From assembly GCF_034439435.1 (NCBI RefSeq), contig NZ_JAPCKJ010000004.1, forward strand, positions 124,001-188,000: a stretch of 64,000 bases of DNA, read 5' to 3'. The number at the start of each line of letters is the position of its first letter. The first letter of the stretch is position 1. This stretch comes from Sarcina sp034439435 (GTDB lineage: Bacteria > Bacillota > Clostridia > Clostridiales > Clostridiaceae). A program made the translations under genes and the position numbers. Of this stretch, positions 39,665 through 46,934 are shown one piece after another. The notes beneath the pieces were generated by a model. That model was not told the DNA's origin, did no database searches, and saw only the letters and a list, made by a program, of their open reading frames with translations.

Positions 39665-40897
39665 CTATTTTTTAGTTAAATTAAGCTCCTCCAAAAGTTC
39701 CCTTTTCTTTTTTGAAACACTAACTGATTTTGTTAAAAATCTTATTTTACTTTTTAGGGAATAGTCTTTATTAAACACACCAGCTCCTAAATGATGTGCC
39801 CAAGCTATAGGAGTTAATATTTTGTTATTTTGAGCATATTGATATTTTTCTGACATATTTTCTACCTTAGGAAATACTAATTCTAAATATTTTTCACTAA
39901 TACTTCTTTTTTTCTCTTTTTCATCTTTACTATAAGCAAAATCAGCCCCTAAAGTTCCTATAACGTCCTTTTTTCCAAAAACTCCACTATTAAAAATATT
40001 TTGTATTAAATCATCTATTAAGTTTTCATCAACACTTCCACTATTTTCGACCTCACTGGGAATTTCCATATTAAATAGCTTTTCACAACATTTAAATATA
40101 GCTAAGATAAATTTTTCAGCTCCACATTCTATTCCTTTAATCATAAAGCTTTCCCAATTTATCTCATTACCTTTTTGCTCTACAAGAAGTACTAAATCGC
40201 ATAACTGTCTAAGTCCAAATCCTCCCCATACTATATGCACCGCCATATGCAAGCATAGATGAAGGGCTAGATCTTCCCATCCTAAAGATAAAACTTCTGC
40301 CTCTCCAATATTAATCTTCATAGAGTTTGCCCATATACTTTTCTCAAATTCTTTTGTTCCTAAGAAATAATCATCATTTACTAAAGTCCAGTGAACTTCA
40401 ACATGTCTATATTTTTCATGGCTAAAAACTAAATGTGCCCCATGTTCATCCTCGCATTCTTCTAGTTTATATCCCAGTCCCTGAAGAAGAGTTGTTACTC
40501 TTTCTAAATCCTCTTCATGTACTAAAATATCAGCATCTCCCATAGTTCTAAATTCTGACTTTGGATATAGCTCTCTCACAACTAATCCCTTAAGAACTAT
40601 TACATCTATATTTTCCTCGTTAAATTTTTCAAACAATTTTCCAACTTGATTATAATGTGATATTTGTCCTATTCCAGTAAAGAAAGTAGTTTTTTTCCAA
40701 TAATCAAGTCTCTCTTTGCTTAATCCATCTAATGATTTAATCCCATATATAGCTGAATAAATTAATGCACTTATTTCATGAGCCTTAGCTTCCTCAATTA
40801 TTTCATCCCATTTTGAAATTTCTTTAAAATCCTTAAGCTTCTCTCCATGTATAGCTAGATTTAATAATTTGATTATTTGAACTTGAGAATTGTTCAT
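39665..40897 (-). CDS. Nucleotidyltransferase of PF14907 type (PadeN-like)
   Basis: This 410-residue protein has DVIVLKGLVVRELYPKSEFRTMGDADILVHEEDL near residue 100-130, with GDADILV the metal-binding Asp pair and RTMGD the conserved lead-in of the uncharacterised nucleotidyltransferase family, then HVEVHWTLV. This family occurs in paeninodin-type lasso clusters as well as in polysaccharide loci. Its true substrate is unknown; attachment of a nucleotide or other group to the peptide or to the phosphate is possible. It is the first gene of the RiPP cassette after the aminotransferase, 36 bases downstream of it. Confidence 0.85.
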   Translation of the reverse strand: MNNSQVQIIKLLNLAIHGEKLKDFKEISKWDEIIEEAKAHEISALIYSAIYGIKSLDGLSKERLDYWKKTTFFTGIGQISHYNQVGKLFEKFNEENIDVIVLKGLVVRELYPKSEFRTMGDADILVHEEDLERVTTLLQGLGYKLEECEDEHGAHLVFSHEKYRHVEVHWTLVNDDYFLGTKEFEKSIWANSMKINIGEAEVLSLGWEDLALHLCLHMAVHIVWGGFGLRQLCDLVLLVEQKGNEINWESFMIKGIECGAEKFILAIFKCCEKLFNMEIPSEVENSGSVDENLIDDLIQNIFNSGVFGKKDVIGTLGADFAYSKDEKEKKRSISEKYLELVFPKVENMSEKYQYAQNNKILTPIAWAHHLGAGVFNKDYSLKSKIRFLTKSVSVSKKKRELLEELNLTKK

Positions 40898-40932
40898 TAA
40901 TTACGCCCCTTTTAACTTTCATATTAAAATTA

Positions 40933-42075
40933 TTATAAAAATAATTCTCTTATAATTCTTATTACCTCTTTTATATCTTCATCTGTCATTTTTGTATCAC
41001 TTGGAAGACAAAGTCCTCTATTAAAAATATCCTCTCCAACGCTAATTCCTTCTTCATTATGACTAAAGAATTCAAACTTTTTATAGAATGGCTGAAGATG
41101 CATAGGTTTCCAAATCGGTCTTGATTCTATATTTTCTCTTTCAAGAGCTTTTATTATGTCTATAGGTTTAATTTTTGATTCTTCTTTTAAAGTCATTATA
41201 CTAAGCCAATAATTAGGCTCTCCATACTCACATATTGGCGCCATCTCTATATAATCTATATCCTTAAAAGCCTCTTTATAACTTTCAAAAATATATTTCT
41301 TGTTTTCTATTCTCTTTTCTAATACTCTTAACTGTCCTCTTCCTATTCCTGCAACCACATTACTCATCCTATAATTATAGCCAAGTTCCCTATGTTCGTA
41401 GTGTCTTTCAGCTTCTCTAGATTGAGTTGACCAGAATCTTGTTTTTTCTATCATTTCTTCATTATTTGAAACAAGCATACCCCCACCAGAAGTCGTAATT
41501 ATCTTATTGCCGTTAAATGAATATATACCATATTCCCCTATGGTTCCACTCATCTTACCTTTATAAGTTGCTCCTAAAGATTCTGCCGCATCTTCTATTA
41601 TTGGTACATTATAAAAATCACATATTTTTTTAATCTTATCTAAATCAGCGCTTTGTCCATATAGATTTACCACAATTACAGCTTTAGGAAGTTGTCCATC
41701 TTCCTCACAGCTTCTAAAAGCTTTTTCTAAAGCTCTTGGAGACATATTATATCCATTTGGTTCTGAATCTATAAATACAGGTTTGCCCTTTTCATAAATT
41801 ATAGGATTACAGCTTGCTGCAAAGGTTAAACTTGAGCAAAAAACCTTATCCCCCTCATTTATTCCAATACATTTTAATGCCATATGAAGAGCAGCTGTTC
41901 CAGATACCATAGCTGAAGCCCCTTTTACCCCTACATATTCTGCCATCTCTTTTTCAAAAGCATTTACATTTGGTCCAAGAGGTGCTATCCAATTACTTTG
42001 AAAAGCCTCTTTAACAAACTGTTCTTCTAATCCTCCCATATGAGGTGAAGCTAAAAATATTCTCTTTTTTTCCAA
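40933..42075 (-). CDS. DegT/DnrJ/EryC1 sugar aminotransferase (PglE-like)
   Basis: This 380-residue PLP enzyme of fold type I has SGTAALHMALKC near residue 60, IEDAAESLGATYKGK near 175 and YSFNGNKIITTSGGGML near 200, where the Lys forms the Schiff base; HRELGYNYRMSNVVAGIG is also typical. It transaminates the 4-keto UDP-sugar made by the PglF-like dehydratase encoded upstream. It is separated from that gene by a 163-bp gap containing a strong hairpin and a promoter at 42138-42166. The genes that follow on the transcript are RiPP genes, not sugar genes, showing that the peptide cassette splits the sugar pathway. Confidence 0.93.
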   Translation of the reverse strand: MEKKRIFLASPHMGGLEEQFVKEAFQSNWIAPLGPNVNAFEKEMAEYVGVKGASAMVSGTAALHMALKCIGINEGDKVFCSSLTFAASCNPIIYEKGKPVFIDSEPNGYNMSPRALEKAFRSCEEDGQLPKAVIVVNLYGQSADLDKIKKICDFYNVPIIEDAAESLGATYKGKMSGTIGEYGIYSFNGNKIITTSGGGMLVSNNEEMIEKTRFWSTQSREAERHYEHRELGYNYRMSNVVAGIGRGQLRVLEKRIENKKYIFESYKEAFKDIDYIEMAPICEYGEPNYWLSIMTLKEESKIKPIDIIKALERENIESRPIWKPMHLQPFYKKFEFFSHNEEGISVGEDIFNRGLCLPSDTKMTDEDIKEVIRIIRELFL

Positions 42076-42137
42076 AATAAGTCCCCCTACATTATTCTAA
42101 ATAACCACCATTTAAAATTACTATTTTTACTACCATA

Positions 42138-42166
42138 ACTATATATTTAATCTAAAAAATTACCAA
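42138..42166 (-). promoter_or_regulatory. Promoter of the aminotransferase/RiPP operon
   Basis: On the minus strand TTGGTA (42161-42166) and TATAGT (42138-42143) have a 17-base spacer, ending about 60 bases before the aminotransferase ATG. It would start transcription of the aminotransferase plus RiPP genes. Confidence 0.55.
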
Positions 42167-42181
42167 CTTAAACTAATCACC

Positions 42182-42230
42182 TTTCAGCTAGGATATATAC
42201 TCAAATTATAAGCATATATCCTAGTTGAAA
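42182..42230 (-). other. Strong hairpin without uridine run after the dehydratase gene
   Basis: TTTCAGCTAGGATATAT (42182-42198) pairs with ATATATCCTAGTTGAAA (42214-42230) as a 17-bp stem with one G-U pair. No T-run follows on the minus strand. It may protect the 3' end of, or process, the upstream transcript, or pause polymerase just before the internal promoter. Confidence 0.6.
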
Positions 42231-42238
42231 TTTAATAT

Positions 42239-44161
42239 TTAAGATAGTATAAATTCACTTGGCTTGGTTGATGCAACCTCATTAAAAATTTTATTATTTT
42301 CAGAATCTACATCATCTAATCTTGTATATGTCTTCACAATAAATTGAAGTGCAGTTTTTAATGTCTCCACATCCCCAAGATCAGCTATCTCTTTTAAAGC
42401 ATTTATTCCAAGCTTTAATCTTTCTAAATCATACTCACCAGGTCTTGCAATAAATATTTTTTCATGACTTGTTTTTCTTAGCCCTTCTTCGTCCATAAGA
42501 AGTTCTTCATACAATTTTTCACCTGGTCTAAGTCCTTTTATTTCTATTTTTATATCAATATCTGGTTCAAATCCAGAAAGTTTTATTAAATCTTTTGCTA
42601 AATCATATATTCGTACAGGATTGCCCATATCCAATACAAATATTTCTCCCCCTTTTGCATAGGCTCCAGCTTGAAGAACAAGCTGTGCTGCCTCTGGAAT
42701 AAGCATAAAATACCTTGTTATTTTTTCATGAGTAAGAGTTACTGGTCCCCCTTCTGCTATTTGCTTTTTAAATAATGGAATTACTGATCCATTACTCCCA
42801 AGAACGTTTCCGAATCTTACAGCTACAAACTCTGTGTTGGATTCTTTATTTATAGCTTGTATTATCATTTCACAAATTCTCTTTGATGCCCCCATGACAT
42901 TCGTTGGATTAACAGCCTTATCAGTTGAAATTAATACAAACCTCTCTGCTCCATATCTATGAGCACATTCAGCAACATTTAATGTTCCAACTACATTATT
43001 TTTAATAGCTTCTTCTGGACTACTCTCCATAAGAGGAACATGTTTATGAGCAGCCGCATGGAAAATTACCTGTGGCATATATTCATTAAAGATATTATCA
43101 AGTCTCTTTTCTTCTCTTACTGAAGCTATTAATACTTTCTTTTTAAGTTCTGGAAAATTTCTTTTTATCTCATTCTGAAGCTCATAAGCATTATTTTCAT
43201 AAATATCTAAAATTAAAAGTAATTTAGGAGAAAACCTAGCTATCTGACGACATAGCTCTGATCCAATAGATCCTCCTCCACCAGTTACCATAACAACTTT
43301 ATTTTCTATATAATCTTTTATTCCAACCTTATCCAACTTTACTTCTTCTCTTCCTAATAAATCCCTTAAATCCACATCTCTCATTCTACTTAAACTTATT
43401 TTTCCGCCTATAAGTTCATACATTCCTGGAATTATTTTTACTTTTCTTTTTGTGCTTTGGCATATTTCTATAATGTCCTTCTTCTTTTCTCCACTAACTG
43501 AAGGCATGGCTATTAAAATTAAATCAATATCTTTCTCCCTTACAATATCTTTAATTTTATTTCTATTACCAAGTATTTTAATTCCCCTTAAATATGTTCC
43601 TATCTTATTTGGATTATCATCTATAACTCCAATGACCTTTTGTTTAATAGGATTTTGCTTTCTAATTTCTTCTATTATAAGTTGTCCACAAGAACCTGCT
43701 CCTATTATTAAAACCCTCTCCATATTATCCTTATTATTGTATTTAAGTAAAACTTTTCCATGAACAAGCATTCTTCTGTAAATTCTAAATGATACTCGTA
43801 TCCCTATCGTAAAAATCATTATAAATACCCCTGCTAGAAGAACAATAATATGATCTACTTTCTTTGGTATTATTGTAATAGTAAGTAATATAATACTCGT
43901 AGCAAGTGAACAGGCTATTACTCCAAAGGCTACTTCATCAAGTCCCATAATAGTCCATATACTCTTATACATTTTAAATATAGATAGCATAAATATATAT
44001 ATCATCACTATTACTGGTAAAAATAATATTAGTCCTTTTTTTTGCTCAATGCTAAAATCAAAATTAAATCTTACGATAAATGCTAATATATAAGAGATTA
44101 CTATTGTTAGAATATCTAATGACATCAAAAGAAGAGCTTTAACTTTACCCTCTTTACCCAT
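42239..44161 (-). CDS. UDP-N-acetylglucosamine 4,6-dehydratase, membrane-bound (PglF/CapD-like)
   Basis: This 640-residue protein has four membrane helices in residues 10-130, then a cytoplasmic Rossmann region with LIIGAGSCGQLIIEEI (about 150), and the extended SDR domain from about 280: MVTGGGGSIGSELCRQI, AAAHKHVPLMESSPEEAIKNN, LISTDKAVNPTNVMGASKR with the TDK/ASK catalytic residues of the PglF type, and FAVRFGNVLGSNGSVIPLF. It converts UDP-GlcNAc to the 4-keto-6-deoxy sugar for the PglE-like aminotransferase. It is the third gene of the locus 2 regulatory end, just after the kinase gene, and ends before the hairpin at 42182-42230. Confidence 0.93.
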   Translation of the reverse strand: MGKEGKVKALLLMSLDILTIVISYILAFIVRFNFDFSIEQKKGLILFLPVIVMIYIFMLSIFKMYKSIWTIMGLDEVAFGVIACSLATSIILLTITIIPKKVDHIIVLLAGVFIMIFTIGIRVSFRIYRRMLVHGKVLLKYNNKDNMERVLIIGAGSCGQLIIEEIRKQNPIKQKVIGVIDDNPNKIGTYLRGIKILGNRNKIKDIVREKDIDLILIAMPSVSGEKKKDIIEICQSTKRKVKIIPGMYELIGGKISLSRMRDVDLRDLLGREEVKLDKVGIKDYIENKVVMVTGGGGSIGSELCRQIARFSPKLLLILDIYENNAYELQNEIKRNFPELKKKVLIASVREEKRLDNIFNEYMPQVIFHAAAHKHVPLMESSPEEAIKNNVVGTLNVAECAHRYGAERFVLISTDKAVNPTNVMGASKRICEMIIQAINKESNTEFVAVRFGNVLGSNGSVIPLFKKQIAEGGPVTLTHEKITRYFMLIPEAAQLVLQAGAYAKGGEIFVLDMGNPVRIYDLAKDLIKLSGFEPDIDIKIEIKGLRPGEKLYEELLMDEEGLRKTSHEKIFIARPGEYDLERLKLGINALKEIADLGDVETLKTALQFIVKTYTRLDDVDSENNKIFNEVASTKPSEFILS

Positions 44162-44195
44162 TTTCCCCCTCCAAAATAAATAATATTAAAATCTA

Positions 44196-44888
44196 TCAAG
44201 CCCTAACCTTTACTTTTTTCTTATTGTTTTTCTCTTTGTTTTTTTCAGTGTAATAATAATAACTTTTATTATTTCCCTTTATCCCATTTAAGACTGCCCC
44301 TAAAACATTTGCTCTAACTTTTTCAAGCTCTTTATACGCTTTCATTATTGAGTCTTTTGATGTTGCCTCGGCTCTTACAACCATTATTGTTCCATCACAT
44401 TTACCAGCCAAAATCTGAGCATCAGTAACAGCTCTTAAAGGTGGTGTATCTAAAATTACATAATCATAGCATACACTTAATGCCTTTAAAAGATTTTCCA
44501 TTGCCTTTGAAGCCAAGATTTCAGAAGGATTTGGTGGAATCTTTCCCGATGTTATAACACTAAAATTCTCATCTAATACTTGTATTACATTGTTTAATTC
44601 ATTTTTTCCAACAATATATTCTGTTAAGCCTATAGCATTTGATATCCCAAGCTTTTTATGAATTGTTGGTTTTCTTAAATCACAATCAATCATTATTACT
44701 TTTTTGTTATTTTGTACTATTATTGAAGCTAAGTTCCCAGCAACCGTTGATTTTCCTTCACCTGGCTCAGAACTAGTTATAACAATACTCTTCAATTGTT
44801 TATCTATAGATGAATACTCTAAACTTGTTCTTAATACCCTATAGCTTTCTGCTGCTATTGACTTTGGGTCTTTATCTACTAAAAACAC
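44196..44888 (-). CDS. Capsular polysaccharide tyrosine kinase, second copy
   Basis: This 230-residue BY-kinase has Walker A SSEPGEGKST, A' VIMIDCDLRKP and Walker B YVILDTPPL, plus AAESYRVLRTSLEYS at the N-terminus. The tyrosine cluster KSYYYYTEKNKEKNN is followed by a lysine-rich extension (NKKKVKVRA) that the locus 1 kinase lacks. The start is a GTG at 44886-44888 behind AGGGAGGGG. It acts with the Wzz-like protein encoded just upstream to regulate the locus 2 polymer. There is no partner phosphatase in the window. Confidence 0.93.
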   Translation of the reverse strand: MFLVDKDPKSIAAESYRVLRTSLEYSSIDKQLKSIVITSSEPGEGKSTVAGNLASIIVQNNKKVIMIDCDLRKPTIHKKLGISNAIGLTEYIVGKNELNNVIQVLDENFSVITSGKIPPNPSEILASKAMENLLKALSVCYDYVILDTPPLRAVTDAQILAGKCDGTIMVVRAEATSKDSIMKAYKELEKVRANVLGAVLNGIKGNNKSYYYYTEKNKEKNNKKKVKVRA

Positions 44889-44906
44889 CTAACCCCTCCC
44901 TTCTCT

Positions 44907-45569
44907 CTAATCATGTATTGGTATTTCTCCTATTACCGGAATAGGTAAAGTCTTTTCTAGCTCTTTTTTATTCTTTATAGAATTATCTAAATAATCTAAA
45001 ACAAAAACTACACCTAAAGCCAATATTAATCCAGCTATAACTCCAACTAAGATAACTTTTTTCTTATTCGGAACAATTATCCTTGATTTTGGAGAATCTA
45101 ATATATCAATATTAGAATTTTCTATATACTCCCCAACTGTACTTTCAAATCCATCGGTCATAACTTTAATAATCTGATCAACCTCATCTTTATTGTAAGA
45201 CCTATAACTTATTTCTAATGTTGGTATTGAACCACCACCAGGAATAAAAGATAATCCAGCTCTAACATAGTTAGCAGGCAAATTTACATTAGCTTTCTTT
45301 AAAAGTTTTGCTACAACATCTTCATTATTAAAAATTTCTACATAAGCTCCAATCATACTTTTATATGCTTCAAGCTCGCTAGGCGAATAAGTGCCTTTTA
45401 TTCCCTCTTTACCAACAAAGAATTTCACTCTAGATTCATAACTTGGTTTCATTTGAGAAGCTTTATACACTGAAAATAAAACTGGTAATAATATAATGAT
45501 TATCATAAGTTTATATCTTTTTTTTAAGGCATATAGAACTTCTTGAATATCCAATGTTTTTTCTTCCAT
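44907..45569 (-). CDS. Polysaccharide chain-length determinant / kinase activator, second copy
   Basis: This 220-residue protein of the Wzz/CapA type has helices near residues 20-37 and 172-193, and the extracytoplasmic domain contains YESRVKFFVGKEGIKG and SPKSRIIVPNKKKVILVG before the second helix. It parallels the protein at 5797-6492. It is the first gene of locus 2 and starts 586 bases from the DUF202 gene upstream. The cytoplasmic C-terminus (DYLDNSIKNKKELEKTLPIPVIGEIPIHD) is the segment that contacts the kinase. Confidence 0.92.
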   Translation of the reverse strand: MEEKTLDIQEVLYALKKRYKLMIIIILLPVLFSVYKASQMKPSYESRVKFFVGKEGIKGTYSPSELEAYKSMIGAYVEIFNNEDVVAKLLKKANVNLPANYVRAGLSFIPGGGSIPTLEISYRSYNKDEVDQIIKVMTDGFESTVGEYIENSNIDILDSPKSRIIVPNKKKVILVGVIAGLILALGVVFVLDYLDNSIKNKKELEKTLPIPVIGEIPIHD

Positions 45570-46148
45570 TATTACTCCCCTTACTTTTCCATATTAATTC
45601 TTTTGAGTTAATTAATGTAATTATAGCATCATTAATTTTTTCTTTAAAGAATCGATTTTATGCTAAATTCGACATTGCTCAAGTAGTAAAAATTTCATAA
45701 TAATTTTCATTTTTTATTTATTTAATATTCTATATTGTATTTTTTAACAGTTAATTCTTTTTATTTATTTTTTATTAATATTGTACTTTTATATCTTTTT
45801 TAAATTTAATTATTTTTTAATTTATATTATTAAAATAATAAAAAAACTCTAGACATTTTTTACTTTTTTATACAATTTTCTTCTTTTATACTTTTTAAAT
45901 TTATTTTTAACTTAAAATAAACTTATTTAACAATAAATTTATCTTCCTATTATCAATAACAATTACTTTGTGGCCTTAATATAATATTGTTCTTATAAAT
46001 ATTTATTTTCATATATTATTTTTTAATTTTAGATAATCTAACTTAACTATCTAATATCTACACCATAAAAAATCAACTCTACATGTATATTTCATATGCA
46101 CAATATATATTCACAATAAAATGCTAATATAATATTTTTTATATAAAA
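45570..46148. other. Long AT-rich intergenic region before locus 2
   Basis: About 580 bases, dominated by A/T runs, before the second Wzz gene. It should hold the locus 2 promoter, but I could not pick one confidently. It lacks the 35-bp motif found before locus 1 and the PglC-like gene. No coding sequence was seen. Confidence 0.4.
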
Positions 46149-46176
46149 AAAAGGCCTATTTTAAATTAAGCCTTTT
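46149..46176 (-). terminator. Terminator of the DUF202 gene
   Basis: AAAAGGC (46149-46155) pairs with GCCTTTT (46170-46176), and on the minus strand is followed by TTTTTT. The right arm overlaps the end of the coding region. Confidence 0.6.
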
Positions 46177-46449
46177 CTTTGTAATTAAAGATACTTTTAT
46201 TCCCCTAATACTTACATATATAGCGCTTATAATAAGTATTAAGGCCGTGCATATTCCCCAAGCATTTCCTTCAAATAATTTATACAAAGTTATTGCTGCT
46301 ACAACAAAGCTTACAGCTGTCCTAAAATAAGCCAAGTCCGTTCTCTCTTTAGCTAATATGGTTCTATCTACTGCCAGTTTATCGCTTAATCCCATATTAG
46401 GTGTTATTTCATTATATGCCTTATATTTCTCTAGTTCTTTTTTTATCAA
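46156..46449 (-). CDS. DUF202-family small membrane protein
   Basis: A small protein with KLAVDRTILAKERTDLAYFRTAVSFVVAAITLYKLF, the LAxERTxLAxxRT motif of DUF202/YidH proteins, and two membrane helices (about residues 46-65 and 70-90 in the longest frame). Function unknown. An ATG at 46464 gives 102 residues but has no ribosome site. GGGGGG lies seven bases before a TTG at 46447-46449, which I take as the start (97 residues). The upstream DNA is the end of a repeat element (46466-46608), so the 5' region may have been changed by the repeat. Confidence 0.78.
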   Translation of the reverse strand: MIKKELEKYKAYNEITPNMGLSDKLAVDRTILAKERTDLAYFRTAVSFVVAAITLYKLFEGNAWGICTALILIISAIYVSIRGIKVSLITKKRLNLK

Positions 46450-46465
46450 AGCCTTTCCCCCCATT

Positions 46466-46608
46466 TTTATTTATAGGCTCTGTTTTAAAACAATGTTAAC
46501 CTCATATAGAACTTTAAATCTACTATAATGAATCTTAATTATTTTATTTCATAAATCTAAAGCACTAAAAAAAGTAAAAATTAACTTAAAACAAAGCTTA
46601 TTTATAAA
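46466..46608. repeat. MITE-like repeat with ~23-bp imperfect inverted ends
   Basis: The left end TTTATTTATAGGCTCTGTTT is inverted on the right as a TTAAAACAAAGC...TTTATAAA end, with about five mismatches over 23 bases. The left 28 bases including CCATTTTT are identical to 50420-50447. There is no transposase gene inside. Confidence 0.55.
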
Positions 46609-46746
46609 TTGATTATCTTATAGAAACCCTCTCTTATAAGTAATTATATCACTGTGAAATATCTTTATCCTTGTTATATAATTAAAACTTATAGTTGTTT
46701 TTTATATATCATATTACCAAAAGCTAATAAAAAAAGGCTGCCTTCT

Positions 46747-46794
46747 CTTCTACCATCTCTCCAAAAAACTTTCTAGTTTTTTCTCTGGTAGAAG
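46747..46794 (-). terminator. Two-part hairpin terminator after the glycosidase gene
   Basis: The outer stem CTTCTACCA / TGGTAGAAG and inner stem AAAAAACT / AGTTTTTT form a long hairpin, followed on the minus strand after 11 bases by a run of seven T (46729-46735). It lies about 140 bases after the stop of the gene at 46935. Confidence 0.65.
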
Positions 46795-46934
46795 TTGAAG
46801 CACAACCTCTATTTATTAGAAACTTATTTTACTAAAAACTTAATCATTTAAGTATAAACTTTGAACCCTACTTAATTATCCTTATTAATTTTTTTAATAA
46901 GTTTTAAATATCATTTATCTATAAAATATATTAT

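Noticed and set aside
46466..46608. IS6-type insertion sequence end
   Set aside because: The GGCTCTGTT start is reminiscent of such ends, but there is no transposase or remnant and the inner parts differ between copies.
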